A stretch of DNA of 64,000 nucleotides from an uncultured Alphaproteobacteria bacterium. Its GTDB lineage: Bacteria > Pseudomonadota > Alphaproteobacteria > HIMB59 > GCA-002718135. The stretch's first letter is position 1, and each line of letters begins with the position of its first letter. The DNA lies in the NCBI GenBank assembly GCA_902591485.1, contig CACJAV010000001.1, positions 142,563 through 206,562 on the forward strand, read 5' to 3'. Both the position numbers and the translations under genes were made by a program. The notes beneath the pieces are model-generated. The model did no database searches. It had not been told where the DNA came from and worked only from the letters and a program-made list of their open reading frames with translations. Positions 35,561 through 45,497 of this stretch are shown piece by piece.

Positions 35561-36763
35561 ATGTTTCTATCTAACTTGAAGGAAGCGCAAGCTTTCCTAT
35601 CAAAATATTTACCTAACACTGGTACTTACTATAGTTCTAAAAGAAATTACTCTTATGATTTTGAAAATAAAATACATTCTACTTCATTGCTCTCTCCTTA
35701 CATTCGCTATCGTTTATTATCTGAAGAAGATATAATAAAAAAAGTGTTAGCAATTCATCCATTTGTAAAAGTTGAAAAGTTTATTCAAGAAATTTTTTGG
35801 AGAACATATTGGAAGGGTTGGTTAGAACATCGAGAGGAAGTTTATGATGACTACTTATCAGAAAAAAAATTTTTATTGCAAGAATATGTTTTTAACCCAG
35901 AATATAAAAAAGTAATAAATGCAGAAACTGAAATTGATTTTTTTAATAATTGGGTGACTGATTTAACAAATAATGGATATCTTCATAATCATGTGAGAAT
36001 GTGGTTTGCAAGTTTATGGATTTTTACATTTAATTTACCTTGGCAACTGGGTGCTAATTTTTTTATGGAAAACCTTCTTGATGGTGATCCAGCATCTAAT
36101 ACTCTTTCATGGAGATGGGTTGCAGGAATACAGACAAAAGGCAAACATTATTTGGCTAGAAAAGATAATATCGCAAAATTTTCTAATATTAAAATCAATA
36201 ATAAAATATTTATCAATGAAAAAGCAACAAGCAAAGTAGAAGAAAAAAATTACGAAATAAATAAAATTAATTTAGCAAATCAAAATCATTTAATTTCTGA
36301 AGCAATTTTAATACCATCAGATGAGCTAAATTTTATACAAGACAACAACTATAAATTTAAATACATATTTTCAGGAGTCCCTATAGATGAATATAATGAT
36401 CATAATTTTTCAACAAATGTCATAAGACATTTAAAAAAAATTATTACATCTAATTTTCAGGATAATAAATTTTACAAAAATATTTCTTATGAAATTCACT
36501 TTGATGATTATCATAAAAATTTTAATGAATGGATTAAAAGATATGAGATAAAGAATGTATGCATTCCATATGTAACAAAAGGAAACTGGAGAACAATAAC
36601 AAAAAAAATAATAAATGATAATCCATCTATTAATTTTATATATTTAAACAGAAATTATGATAAAGAAGCATGGAAATACTCAAAAAAAGGTTTTTTTAAC
36701 TTCAAAAAACATATTCCTGAGCTAATTACTAAAATTAATAATGAGAGAAATTTTAAAAATTAA
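35561..36763 (+). CDS. Photolyase/cryptochrome-like FAD protein with rearranged domains
   Basis: 400 residues. The photolyase FAD-binding helical domain comes first: SLLSPYIRYRLLS, WRTYWKGWLEHR, NNGYLHNHVRMWFASLW and DGDPASNTLSWRWVAGIQT, residues about 1-205. The usual N-terminal antenna Rossmann domain is absent before it. The last 190 residues alternate strands and helices (AILIPSDEL, YIFSGVP, NVCIPYVTKG, NFIYLNRNYDKEAW) and end FFNFKKHIP, looking like an antenna-type fold placed after the FAD domain. May be light-driven repair or a sensor. Overlaps the ABC ATPase gene by 23 bases. Confidence 0.75.
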   Translation: MFLSNLKEAQAFLSKYLPNTGTYYSSKRNYSYDFENKIHSTSLLSPYIRYRLLSEEDIIKKVLAIHPFVKVEKFIQEIFWRTYWKGWLEHREEVYDDYLSEKKFLLQEYVFNPEYKKVINAETEIDFFNNWVTDLTNNGYLHNHVRMWFASLWIFTFNLPWQLGANFFMENLLDGDPASNTLSWRWVAGIQTKGKHYLARKDNIAKFSNIKINNKIFINEKATSKVEEKNYEINKINLANQNHLISEAILIPSDELNFIQDNNYKFKYIFSGVPIDEYNDHNFSTNVIRHLKKIITSNFQDNKFYKNISYEIHFDDYHKNFNEWIKRYEIKNVCIPYVTKGNWRTITKKIINDNPSINFIYLNRNYDKEAWKYSKKGFFNFKKHIPELITKINNERNFKN

Positions 36764-37685
36764 TAATATCACTAAAATTTATAAAAACCAATTCAAAGCA
36801 TTGGATGAGCTAAATCTAAACATTAATGAGGGTGAAATATTTGCATTATTAGGACCTAATGGAGCTGGTAAATCCACCCTAATTAATACAGTGTGTGGTA
36901 TTCTTAATTTTGATAAAGGTGATATTAAAGTCAATGAATTTGACATCATCAAAGATTACCGTAAAGCAAGATCTCTAATAGGTATAGTACCTCAAGAATT
37001 AAATTTAGAGGCTTTTGAAACTGTTTGGGATAACGTCAATTATTCTAGAGGCCTATATGGTAAATCACCTAACCACAAATACATTGAAAAATTGTTAAAA
37101 GAATTATCTCTTTGGGATAAAAAAGATAGTAAACTACGAGAATTATCTGGAGGGATGAAAAGACGTGTTTTAATAGCAAAAGCTCTTTCTCATGAGCCAA
37201 AGGTGCTATTTTTAGATGAACCAACTGCTTCAGTAGATGTAGAATTACGCAAAGACATGTGGAAAGTGATACAAAAACTCAAAGAAAAAAATGTTACTAT
37301 CATTTTAACAACACATTACATAGAAGAAGCTGAAGAAATTGCTGATAGAGTTGGGATTATCAACAATGGTAAAATCATTTTAGTAGATGAAAAGGAAAAT
37401 TTGATTAAAAAACTTGGTCAAAAAATTCTTAAGATTGAACTATCAGAGCCTATAAAATTAATCCCAAAGGAGTTAAAAAATTTTAAATTACAGCTTAATA
37501 GCGATAAAAATATTTTAATTTATACTTATGATACAAAAGGTAAAAATACTGGTATTACTTCTTTATTGTCAGATATAAAAAGTTTGGGATTACAATTAAA
37601 GGATATCAGTACCGAACAAAGCTCATTGGAGTCAATATTTTTAAATTTAGTAAAGGAGTCAGAAAATGAATTGGCAAGGGCTTAA
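36741..37685 (+). CDS. ABC-2 type exporter ATP-binding protein
   Basis: 314 residues. Walker A GPNGAGKST, signature LSGGMKRRVLIAKAL, Walker B VLFLDEPTASVD and an intact H-loop TTHYIEEAEE; about 80 C-terminal residues form the DUF4162-like tail. Overlaps the permease gene by 20 bases, so both make one exporter. Homologues export drugs, polysaccharide or lipid; substrate unknown. Confidence 0.9.
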   Translation: MREILKINNITKIYKNQFKALDELNLNINEGEIFALLGPNGAGKSTLINTVCGILNFDKGDIKVNEFDIIKDYRKARSLIGIVPQELNLEAFETVWDNVNYSRGLYGKSPNHKYIEKLLKELSLWDKKDSKLRELSGGMKRRVLIAKALSHEPKVLFLDEPTASVDVELRKDMWKVIQKLKEKNVTIILTTHYIEEAEEIADRVGIINNGKIILVDEKENLIKKLGQKILKIELSEPIKLIPKELKNFKLQLNSDKNILIYTYDTKGKNTGITSLLSDIKSLGLQLKDISTEQSSLESIFLNLVKESENELARA

Positions 37686-38427
37686 AGCAATTTACTTTCA
37701 TGAAATGGACAGAATGAGAAGAACTCTTTTTCAAAGTTTAGTTTCACCATTTATATCTACTTCGTTATATTTTGTAGTATTTGGTTCAGCAATTGGCTCC
37801 AGAATTACAGAGATTGAGGGAATTAGTTATGGGTCTTTTATCGTACCAGGAATGATTATGCTTACAATTTTAACTCAATCCATTTCAAATGCCTCCTTTG
37901 GTATTTTTTTTCCAAAATTTACAAATACTGTTTATGAAATTCTAGCAGCCCCTCTTTCTAGTTTTGAAATTATCTTAGGTTTTGTAGGAGCTGCTGCTAC
38001 AAAATCTTTAATCATTGGCACTGTAATTATTTGCACTGCAGGCTTCTTTGTTGATCTTCAAATAGAGCACCCATTTATAATGATGTTTTTTTTAGTACTT
38101 ACCTCAGTTACATTTGCCTTATTTGGATTTATAATTGGTATGTGGGCAGACAATTTTGAAAAACTGCAACTAATACCTATTCTTATTATCACTCCTTTGG
38201 TTTTTCTTGGAGGAAGCTTCTACAGCATCAATATGCTCCCAGAGTTTTGGCAAAAAGTCTCTCTTTTAAATCCTGTGTTGTATTTAGTCAGTGGTTTTAG
38301 ATGGAGTTTTTATGAAATTGCTGATGTGAGTATCTATACAAGTCTAATAACAATTCTATTTTTTTTATTTTCCTGTGTTCTAATAATAAGTTATACTTTT
38401 GCTAAAGGTTATAAAATCAAAAATTAA
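37666..38427 (+). CDS. ABC-2 type exporter permease
   Basis: 253 residues with six predicted membrane helices and the ABC-2 signature region (LIITPLVFLGGSFYSINMLPEFWQKVSLLNPVLY). Partner of the preceding ATPase; the subunits would act as a dimer of each. Followed by a PhyH-like gene overlapping by up to 29 bases. Confidence 0.9.
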   Translation: MNWQGLKAIYFHEMDRMRRTLFQSLVSPFISTSLYFVVFGSAIGSRITEIEGISYGSFIVPGMIMLTILTQSISNASFGIFFPKFTNTVYEILAAPLSSFEIILGFVGAAATKSLIIGTVIICTAGFFVDLQIEHPFIMMFFLVLTSVTFALFGFIIGMWADNFEKLQLIPILIITPLVFLGGSFYSINMLPEFWQKVSLLNPVLYLVSGFRWSFYEIADVSIYTSLITILFFLFSCVLIISYTFAKGYKIKN

Positions 38428-39232
38428 AATTAAATCAGTGATTAATAAATCAATTATTAATAGATATAATAAACAGGGTGTTATAGTTTTAAGAAATATC
38501 ATAAGTAAAAAATGGATCTCTATTCTTAAGCAAGGTTTAAAAAAAAATTTTGATAAACCAAGTAAGTACAAATGTGTTTATGAAATAATTAATAAAAAAG
38601 AACTTTTCTATGATGATTATTGTAATTGGAAACGAATAACTGAGTACAAAAATTTTATTTTTAATTCAAATATTGCATTTATTGCCAAATTATTAATGCA
38701 ATCAAATAAAGTCAATTTATTTCACGAACATGTTCTAGTTAAAGAAATAGGTTCTAAGAAAAGAACACCGTGGCATCAAGATCAATCTTATTACTGTGTA
38801 AATGGTAAGGATAATTGTAGTTTTTGGATTCCGCTAGATGAGGTTAGTAAGTCTTCATCTCCTGAATTTGTTTTAGGTTCAAATAAATGGAATAAGCAAT
38901 ATTTACCTACTAAATTTTTTGGTCATAGTTATGAACAAAAAGATGGTGAATTTGAGCATATACCCAATATAGAAAATAATAGAAAAAAGTTTAAAATTAA
39001 AAGTTGGAAAGTAAATCCAGGTGATGCTGTAGTTTTTAATTTTTCTACAGTACACGGTGCCCCAGAAAATAAATCAAAAAATAGACGTAGAGCTTTTTCA
39101 ATACGGTTTACTGGTGATGACGCTACCTACATTAAAAGAAAAGGTGAAATGTCTCCACCATTTCCGAATATTAAACTTAAAAACGGAGATCCCTTAGACT
39201 CCAACACTTTTCCAGTCCTAATTTCTTCTTAA
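38399..39232 (+). CDS. Phytanoyl-CoA dioxygenase (PhyH) family protein
   Basis: 277 residues if started at the TTG of the track; a GTG at 38438, just beyond the permease stop, would give 264 and avoids the overlap. Fe(II)/2-oxoglutarate triad: His and Asp in TPWHQDQSYY, distal His in STVHGAPENKS and Arg in RRRAFSIRFTGDD. Hydroxylates an unknown small molecule. Convergent with a BASS transporter (15-bp overlap). Confidence 0.83.
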   Translation: MLKVIKSKIKIKSVINKSIINRYNKQGVIVLRNIISKKWISILKQGLKKNFDKPSKYKCVYEIINKKELFYDDYCNWKRITEYKNFIFNSNIAFIAKLLMQSNKVNLFHEHVLVKEIGSKKRTPWHQDQSYYCVNGKDNCSFWIPLDEVSKSSSPEFVLGSNKWNKQYLPTKFFGHSYEQKDGEFEHIPNIENNRKKFKIKSWKVNPGDAVVFNFSTVHGAPENKSKNRRRAFSIRFTGDDATYIKRKGEMSPPFPNIKLKNGDPLDSNTFPVLISS

Positions 39233-40054
39233 ATAATAAATATAAGGTAGTGCAGTAGCATACATTATTAAACTATACGTTGCAGCGGGAATTAAATATG
39301 CGCCACCATCAAAAAAAACATTTGCTACAACAATTGCCAGTGTACCATTTTGTAACCCACATTCAAAAGTAATAGCTCTTTGTTGTGAAATATTAGAAAT
39401 AAGTGACTTGCTAAGATAATAAGCAATTAACATCATCAATATATTTAATATCAATGTAATTAAACCAGCTTGAGCAAAGTATGAAACAACATTTTCTCTT
39501 TCAGCAAGAACTGCTCCTAAAAGAACTAAAAAAAATAAAACAGTAGATATTTTTTTAGCAATATTTTCAAAAGAACTAAGAATATTTTTTAATAACATAC
39601 CGATTAGAACAGGAACGGTTACTATTAAAAACATTTTTAAAGCAATATCCATAAGAGATATCCCTTCACTTGCAAGATTTGTGCCAAGTAATGATAGTGA
39701 AATACCTAAAATTAATGGAATTGTAATAACACTTAATATGCTTATAACTGCAGTTAGAGATATAGAAAGAGCTACATCACCTCTAGCAAAGGAAGTTAAA
39801 ATATTTGAAGTTGCTCCGCCAGGTGCTGCAGCAAGAATCATAACGCCAATAGCTATTTCAGGAGATAGTGGCCAAATGAAAACAAGTATTAATGCAATTA
39901 GAGGTAAAATTATTAATTGTGAAATAAAACCAACAAAAAATTCTTTTGGTTTTACAAATATTCTTGAAAAATCAGAAATGGATAAACCTAATCCTAGAGA
40001 AAACATAATAAATGCTAGAGCAATAGGCAAAACTACATCAGTAACAATATTCAT
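39218..40054 (-). CDS. Bile acid:sodium symporter (BASS) family transporter
   Basis: 278 residues, about nine to ten membrane helices. Family motif in helix crossing: APGGATSNILTSFARGDVALS, and ITFECGLQNGTLAIVVA. BASS proteins carry organic anions such as pyruvate, pantoate or 2-oxoacids with sodium, suited to sea water. Single gene on its strand. Confidence 0.85.
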   Translation of the reverse strand: MNIVTDVVLPIALAFIMFSLGLGLSISDFSRIFVKPKEFFVGFISQLIILPLIALILVFIWPLSPEIAIGVMILAAAPGGATSNILTSFARGDVALSISLTAVISILSVITIPLILGISLSLLGTNLASEGISLMDIALKMFLIVTVPVLIGMLLKNILSSFENIAKKISTVLFFLVLLGAVLAERENVVSYFAQAGLITLILNILMMLIAYYLSKSLISNISQQRAITFECGLQNGTLAIVVANVFFDGGAYLIPAATYSLIMYATALPYIYYLRRN

Positions 40055-40132
40055 AATTTAAAATATCATTTGATTCTTATAATAAACATAAAATTTTAGA
40101 ACAATTATTAAATTAAATGTTATAAAATCTAA

Positions 40133-40861
40133 ATGTTTCTTAATTTAGATAAAATTAATAAGAATAAAATAGCAGCTTGGGCTGTACATGGTTTCACAGG
40201 ATCAGGTGCTGTGTTAGGGTTTTTAGCCATAATTGCAATATTAAATAGTGATGCTGTAGGAGCATTTTTGTGGTTAGGATTGGCATTATTAATTGATGGC
40301 TTAGATGGAACTTTAGCAAGGAAGGTCAATGTTTCAGAACAGACACCAAATATAGATGGAACAATATTAGACAGTGTTATTGATTATTTAAATTATGTCA
40401 TCATTCCAAGTTTGATGATCTACTGGTTTGGAATGGTTCCCGACATACTAGAAATTATTTTACCTGCAGCAATTTTTTTAGTTTCATTGTTTACTTTTGC
40501 AAACCTTCAAATGAAAACTGACGATTATTATTTTAGAGGTTTCCCTGCAGTATGGAACATAGTTGTTTTGTATTTTTTTATTCTTGGCACACATGAGTAT
40601 GTAAATGTTGTAGTCATAATTATTTGTTTAATTTTGACATTTGTGCCTATAAAATTTGTGCATCCTCTAAGAGTAAAAGAGCTTAGAAACTTAACAATTT
40701 TTTTTACAATTATTTGGTCTGCTACAACCCTTAAGCTTGTTACAACACCCTCTTCTAAAATTTTTATGATTGATAGTACTATTATTTTTACTCTTTGGGC
40801 TTTAACTTCTATTTATTTTGCAGTAATTTGCTGGGGTCGATCCATTAAAAATAATAAGTAA
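40133..40861 (+). CDS. pcs: Phosphatidylcholine synthase (CDP-alcohol phosphatidyltransferase)
   Basis: 242 residues, eight predicted helices. The CDP-alcohol motif is complete: DGLDGTLARK then NIDGTILDSVIDY. The flanks AAWAVHGFTGSGAVLGFLA and YLNYVIIPSLMIYW are those of alphaproteobacterial Pcs, which joins choline directly to CDP-diacylglycerol. Inner membrane. Supports an alphaproteobacterial host. Single gene. Confidence 0.92.
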   Translation: MFLNLDKINKNKIAAWAVHGFTGSGAVLGFLAIIAILNSDAVGAFLWLGLALLIDGLDGTLARKVNVSEQTPNIDGTILDSVIDYLNYVIIPSLMIYWFGMVPDILEIILPAAIFLVSLFTFANLQMKTDDYYFRGFPAVWNIVVLYFFILGTHEYVNVVVIIICLILTFVPIKFVHPLRVKELRNLTIFFTIIWSATTLKLVTTPSSKIFMIDSTIIFTLWALTSIYFAVICWGRSIKNNK

Positions 40862-40863
40862 TA

Positions 40864-41253
40864 TTAACTAATTGTTTTTAGAAAAGAATATAGATCTTCA
40901 TTTAACTTTATTATTTTACCTGAAGAATTAATTGGAATAACAATTACTTCAGCATCAACTAATAGTTCATTATTCCTTATTATTTTTTGATTAAAATTTA
41001 ACTTAACCCTACTTAATAGATTTAATGAAGTTTGCACTTCTATTATATCCTCAAAAAAAGCTGGTTTTAAATAATTTATGTTAAGACTCTTAACTACAAA
41101 TATAATGTTAAATTTTTTGAACAATTCTTGATGGTTGTATTTTGATTGATAAATTAGATTTGATCTACCTCTCTCGAGATATTTCAAATAATTTGCATGA
41201 TAAACCCGTCCGGATGCATCTGTATCTTCATAATATACTCTAATTTTATTCAT
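40864..41253 (-). CDS. YbgC/FadM-type acyl-CoA thioesterase
   Basis: 129 residues, single hotdog domain. The YbgC active-site motif is clear: YYEDTDASGRVYHANYLKYLERGR with catalytic Asp. Hydrolyses acyl-CoA thioesters; in proteobacteria often linked to the Tol-Pal region, which is not nearby. Convergent with pcs. Confidence 0.88.
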   Translation of the reverse strand: MNKIRVYYEDTDASGRVYHANYLKYLERGRSNLIYQSKYNHQELFKKFNIIFVVKSLNINYLKPAFFEDIIEVQTSLNLLSRVKLNFNQKIIRNNELLVDAEVIVIPINSSGKIIKLNEDLYSFLKTIS

Positions 41254-41351
41254 TAATGGACAATATCAATGTTCATAAAAATTAATTTATAGGTTGCAGA
41301 ATGCATACTAATTGAAAATTTATAAATAATCATTAATTAGCAAGTATAAAT

Positions 41352-41927
41352 ATGAATACTTACTTAGAATCAATAATTAAAAGGGATCCTGCTGCAAGAG
41401 ATAAATTAAGTATTATTTTAACATATCCAGGAGTGAAAGCTGTTTTTTTTCATCATTTGGCTCATAATATATGGAATTATAAATTTTATCTTATTGCAAG
41501 GATGTTATCCCAATTTAGTCGTTTTTTGACAGGAATTGAAATTCATCCAGCTGCTAAAATTGGTAAAAATTTATTTATTGATCATGGTATGGGCGTAGTA
41601 ATTGGAGAAAGCTCAGAAATAGGAAATGATGTTACACTCTACCACGGTGTTACTTTAGGGGGTATATCACCTTCAGAAAATTCTGATGACCAAAGAAACA
41701 GTAAAAGACACCCAACTTTATTGGATAATGTAATTGTTGGTTCTAGTGCACAAATATTAGGCCCTATTACTGTTGGTGAATGCGCAAGAATTGGTGCTAA
41801 CACCGTTGTATTAAAAGATGTTCCTGCGAATGCAACAATGGTTGGTAACCCTGCAAAAAATATAAGTACAAATACAGATACTAGCTTTAAACCATATGGT
41901 GTACGAGACATAAATGATAACAAATAA
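41352..41927 (+). CDS. cysE: Serine O-acetyltransferase
   Basis: 191 residues, the short EpsC/CysE type. Left-handed beta-helix hexapeptides carry [17 protein letters not shown] and [12 protein letters not shown] with the catalytic His. First step of cysteine synthesis, acetylating serine from the serA-serB pathway. Overlaps cysK by 14 bases in a three-gene operon. Confidence 0.93.
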   Translation: MNTYLESIIKRDPAARDKLSIILTYPGVKAVFFHHLAHNIWNYKFYLIARMLSQFSRFLTGIEIHPAAKIGKNLFIDHGMGVVIGESSEIGNDVTLYHGVTLGGISPSENSDDQRNSKRHPTLLDNVIVGSSAQILGPITVGECARIGANTVVLKDVPANATMVGNPAKNISTNTDTSFKPYGVRDINDNK

Positions 41928-42912
41928 TATTGTTGATTTAATTGGCAATACACCTCTTATAAAACTCAAATATCCATCTGAAATAACAAACTGTGAAATT
42001 TATGGTAAAGCAGAATTTCTCAATCCTGGTGGATCGATTAAAGACAGGACTGCTCTTGGACTTATACTAGATGCTGAAAAAAACAATCTAATTGAACCTA
42101 GTGGAATTTGTGTTGAAGGCACTTTTGGAAATACAGGTATAGGTTTAACTTTAGTAAATAATGCAAGAGGATATAAAACTGTTATAGTCATGCCAAACAT
42201 AACTGCACCATCAAAAAGAGATATACTACAAAACATGGGTGCAGAACTTCATCTCGTAGACCCAAAACCTTTTTCAGATCCAGGAAATTACCAGAGAGTA
42301 TCTAAGAGGTTAGCGAAGGAAATAGAAAAGGATAGAGGTATAAAAACATTTTGGGCAGGACAATTTGAAAATACAGCAAATTATATGTTTCATGAAAAAA
42401 CTACAGCTGCTGAGATCTACAAGCAAACTAGTGGAAAAATAAATGGGTTTACCTGTGCCATCGGTACAGGTGGAACTTTGACTGGTGTTGGTATAGGTTT
42501 AAAATCTAAAGATAAAAATATAAAAATTGCTTGTACTGACTCACAAGGATCTTCGATGTATAACTATTTCACCCAAGGTAAATTAGAAAAAAAAGGTGAT
42601 CCTTCTTTTACAGAAGGCATAGGACAAGCAAGAGTTACAAAAAATTTAGAAAGTTGTTCTGTAGATATGTCATATTTTGTAGATGATAACGAATGCTTGG
42701 AGATCCTCTATAAATTAATCAAAACTGAAGGTTTGTTTCTCGGGACAAGTTCAGGTGTAAATGTTATGGGTGCTATTAAAATGGCAAAGGAACTTGGTCC
42801 AGGTAATACTATTGTTACTATTCTTTGTGATGACGCTAACAAATATTATGACAAAATGTTTAACAAGAAATTTTTAAATGATAATAATTTACCTTTGCCT
42901 GACTGGTTATAA
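41914..42912 (+). CDS. cysK: Cysteine synthase (O-acetylserine sulfhydrylase)
   Basis: 332 residues, fold-type II PLP enzyme. PLP Lys in [13 protein letters not shown], the Asn loop as [11 protein letters not shown] (TSGNT in E. coli; alphaproteobacterial forms have EGTAGNTG) and [10 protein letters not shown] phosphate loop. Uses O-acetylserine made by the coupled CysE. A cystathionine beta-synthase activity is an alternative given the following gene. Confidence 0.9.
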   Translation: MITNNIVDLIGNTPLIKLKYPSEITNCEIYGKAEFLNPGGSIKDRTALGLILDAEKNNLIEPSGICVEGTFGNTGIGLTLVNNARGYKTVIVMPNITAPSKRDILQNMGAELHLVDPKPFSDPGNYQRVSKRLAKEIEKDRGIKTFWAGQFENTANYMFHEKTTAAEIYKQTSGKINGFTCAIGTGGTLTGVGIGLKSKDKNIKIACTDSQGSSMYNYFTQGKLEKKGDPSFTEGIGQARVTKNLESCSVDMSYFVDDNECLEILYKLIKTEGLFLGTSSGVNVMGAIKMAKELGPGNTIVTILCDDANKYYDKMFNKKFLNDNNLPLPDWL

Positions 42913-42914
42913 AT

Positions 42915-44075
42915 ATGAACAAAAAAAATAAATTATTCAATACAAAAGTAATTCATAGTGGACACAAAGAAGATAAAGATACAGGAGCTGTCATGCCTCC
43001 AATACATTTATCATCGACGTTTAAACAAAAAAGTCCTGGTGATTTTAAGTATGAATATGCCAGAACTAATAATCCTACCAGAGAAATATTAGAAAAATTA
43101 TTAGCCGAAATAGAAGAAGGAAAATATGCATTTGCTTTTTCATCAGGAATGGCAGCAATAAATTGCTTAACAGATGCAATGGAAAAAGAATTTCATATAA
43201 TCTGTTCTGATGATGTTTATGGTGGCACTAGAAGAATTTTTGATAAGGTGAAAAATGTAAATCAGAATATTGAAATCACTTACACCGATTTTAATAAAGA
43301 AGATAATTGGCCAGGTCTCATAAAAAAAAATACGAAAATGATTTGGCTGGAAACACCATCTAATCCTTTACTTAAAATTGTTGATATCAGTAAAATTAAA
43401 TCTGAAATTTCAAATGAAAATATCAAAATAGTATGTGATAATACCTTTGCATCACCATATAATCAGCAACCATTAAAATTAGGTGCTGATGTTGTAGTGC
43501 ATTCTTCTACTAAATATCTTGGAGGTCACTCAGATTTAATAAGTGGAGCGGTAATTGTTAAAGACGATACTCAATTATCAGAAAAAATTAAATATCTTCA
43601 GAATGCAATAGGATCAGTTCCTTCGCCCTTCGATTGCTATATGTTAATACGAAGCATCAAAACACTTGCTGTCAGAATGGAGCGACATAATTCGAATGCG
43701 ATGACTATAAGTGAGTTTTTAAATAATCATAAAAAAATAAGAAAAGTAAGATATCCTGGTTTAAAATCAGATGATAATCACAACATTGCTAGTAAGCAAA
43801 TGAAAGGGTATGGAGGGATAATATCAGTAGAATTAGACACTAACTTAAAAGGAACACTTAAGTTCTTAGAAAACATAGATGTTTTTACATTAGCAGAAAG
43901 TTTAGGTGGTGTTGAAAGCTTGATAGAGCATCCAGCTATTATGACTCATGCTTCAATTGAAAAAAATATTAGAGAAGACTTAGGGATTAGCGACTCTCTT
44001 GTCAGGTTATCAATAGGTATTGAAGATCCAGAAGATTTAAAAGTTGCCCTAGATAAGGCATTAGGTTTAATCTAA
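42915..44075 (+). CDS. Cystathionine gamma-lyase / gamma-synthase family PLP enzyme
   Basis: 386 residues. Cys/Met metabolism PLP enzyme with PLP Lys in HSSTKYLGGHSDL, YARTNNPTREILE and the C-terminal SLGGVESLIEHPA. Shorter than MetY and without its insert. Third gene of cysE-cysK-CGL, 2 bases after cysK; this pairing often marks reverse transsulfuration (homocysteine to cysteine). MetB or MetC activity cannot be excluded. Confidence 0.85.
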   Translation: MNKKNKLFNTKVIHSGHKEDKDTGAVMPPIHLSSTFKQKSPGDFKYEYARTNNPTREILEKLLAEIEEGKYAFAFSSGMAAINCLTDAMEKEFHIICSDDVYGGTRRIFDKVKNVNQNIEITYTDFNKEDNWPGLIKKNTKMIWLETPSNPLLKIVDISKIKSEISNENIKIVCDNTFASPYNQQPLKLGADVVVHSSTKYLGGHSDLISGAVIVKDDTQLSEKIKYLQNAIGSVPSPFDCYMLIRSIKTLAVRMERHNSNAMTISEFLNNHKKIRKVRYPGLKSDDNHNIASKQMKGYGGIISVELDTNLKGTLKFLENIDVFTLAESLGGVESLIEHPAIMTHASIEKNIREDLGISDSLVRLSIGIEDPEDLKVALDKALGLI

Positions 44076-44453
44076 ACCAATAGTTCTTTTTAAATTTGGT
44101 GCAAAGTAATTAGGACCTTTCATTACTTTGCCATGTTCATTATAAATTGGCTTTCCATCTTCGCCTAATTTACTCATATTGGATCTTTGAACCTCATCAA
44201 AACAAGTATCTAAATCAATACCAAATGAATGACCAGCACCATAAGTAACATATAGAATGTCAGTTAAGGCATCTGCTACCTCAACAATATCTTTGTTATT
44301 TATTGCTTCTTTAAGCTCGTTTAATTCTTCTTGAATTAAGTCAATTCTTAACTGGACTATTTTAGAAGCAGGAAACTCTGGGTTATCTTTAACCTCCTGC
44401 CCATAGGTATTCATAAAAGTTTTAACTTTAGTAAAATTAGACATATCACTCAT
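44067..44453 (-). CDS. MazG-like / PRA-PH-like nucleotide pyrophosphohydrolase
   Basis: 128 residues, all-alpha NTP-PPase fold: metal motif EELNELKEAI followed by EVADALTDILYV. The C-terminal half (SNMSKLGEDGKPIYNEHGKVMKGPNY) marks the HisE-like MazG subfamily seen in phages and marine bacteria. Cleaves a nucleotide triphosphate to monophosphate and pyrophosphate. Convergent with the CGL gene (9-bp overlap). Confidence 0.85.
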   Translation of the reverse strand: MSDMSNFTKVKTFMNTYGQEVKDNPEFPASKIVQLRIDLIQEELNELKEAINNKDIVEVADALTDILYVTYGAGHSFGIDLDTCFDEVQRSNMSKLGEDGKPIYNEHGKVMKGPNYFAPNLKRTIGLD

Positions 44454-44464
44454 TTCGTTAATAT

Positions 44465-45493
44465 TTATTTATAAAAAATATCGTTAAATGTAACAAAAAT
44501 AAATAAAAAAGATATAATTGTTAAACCTGTAGTAATATAAATTCTTGTGATTAACTCTGGAACAGAGTTGGAAAAGATTTTGCTTATAACAAAATAAACA
44601 ATATGACCTCCATCTAAAAGAGGGATTGGTAACAGGTTAAAGACTCCTACGAATAGGGATATGACAATAAAAAGAAAAATTACTCCTCTAATATTATCTA
44701 ACATCATTTGATCAGCCATTTTAACAATTCCAACCGGACCAGCTAATTGCTCACCCAATGTATTGTCTTTATAAGATTGCTTTAAGAAATTAATTGAAGC
44801 TGAATAATAAGTTGGAATAAACTGGGACGAATTCTGAAGAGATTTGGATATATTAAATTTATAAATTATAGGATCGTTATTGCTTGAAATTCCCATTACA
44901 TATCTGTTTAGTTCATCATTAAATTGTAATTTAAATTTTTTTTCAATCAGTTGAGAATTTCTCTGAACAATAAGGGAGATTTCTTCACTGTTTCCTAAAG
45001 CAACTGGTATGTCACTAAATTCAAAAATTTCATTATCATTGACAGAAATAATAATATCATTGACTCTTACATCATGCAATTTAGCAGGAGAATTATCTAA
45101 AACATTTCCAACAATAGGAGCAAATGTAGCAATACCAAAAAAAAAGAAAATACAAAACAAAGCTATCCAAGCTGAAAAAATATTAAAAATACTACCAGCA
45201 AGAAGAATTAATATCTTTTGATATAATTTTAAAGATTGAAAAGAACCTGGTTCTTGATTTGAATTTTTTTGAAATACAGAGTCTAATCCTTTAATTTTAA
45301 CATATCCTCCAAGAGGTATAGGAGAAATTTTCCATACTGTTTTATTTTTGTCAGTAAATTTAAATATTGGCTTACCAAAACCTATGGAAAAATCTGTTAC
45401 TTCTGCTTTAAAAATTCTTGCAAAAAGATAGTGTCCAAACTCATGAATAAACACGATACAAATGAAAACTAAAAGCAGATTTAAATATATCAT
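44465..45493 (-). CDS. rseP: Site-2 intramembrane metalloprotease RseP
   Basis: 342 residues. Zinc motif FIHEFGHYLFAR in the first helix, third ligand in LLPIPLLDGGHIVYF, one PDZ domain between (VGNVLDNSPAKLHDVRVNDIIISVND). Slightly shorter than the E. coli protein, which has two PDZ domains. Cuts membrane proteins such as anti-sigma factors. Here it follows gcvP by 4 bases rather than lying between dxr and bamA. Confidence 0.9.
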   Translation of the reverse strand: MIYLNLLLVFICIVFIHEFGHYLFARIFKAEVTDFSIGFGKPIFKFTDKNKTVWKISPIPLGGYVKIKGLDSVFQKNSNQEPGSFQSLKLYQKILILLAGSIFNIFSAWIALFCIFFFFGIATFAPIVGNVLDNSPAKLHDVRVNDIIISVNDNEIFEFSDIPVALGNSEEISLIVQRNSQLIEKKFKLQFNDELNRYVMGISSNNDPIIYKFNISKSLQNSSQFIPTYYSASINFLKQSYKDNTLGEQLAGPVGIVKMADQMMLDNIRGVIFLFIVISLFVGVFNLLPIPLLDGGHIVYFVISKIFSNSVPELITRIYITTGLTIISFLFIFVTFNDIFYK

Positions 45494-45497
45494 TTAG

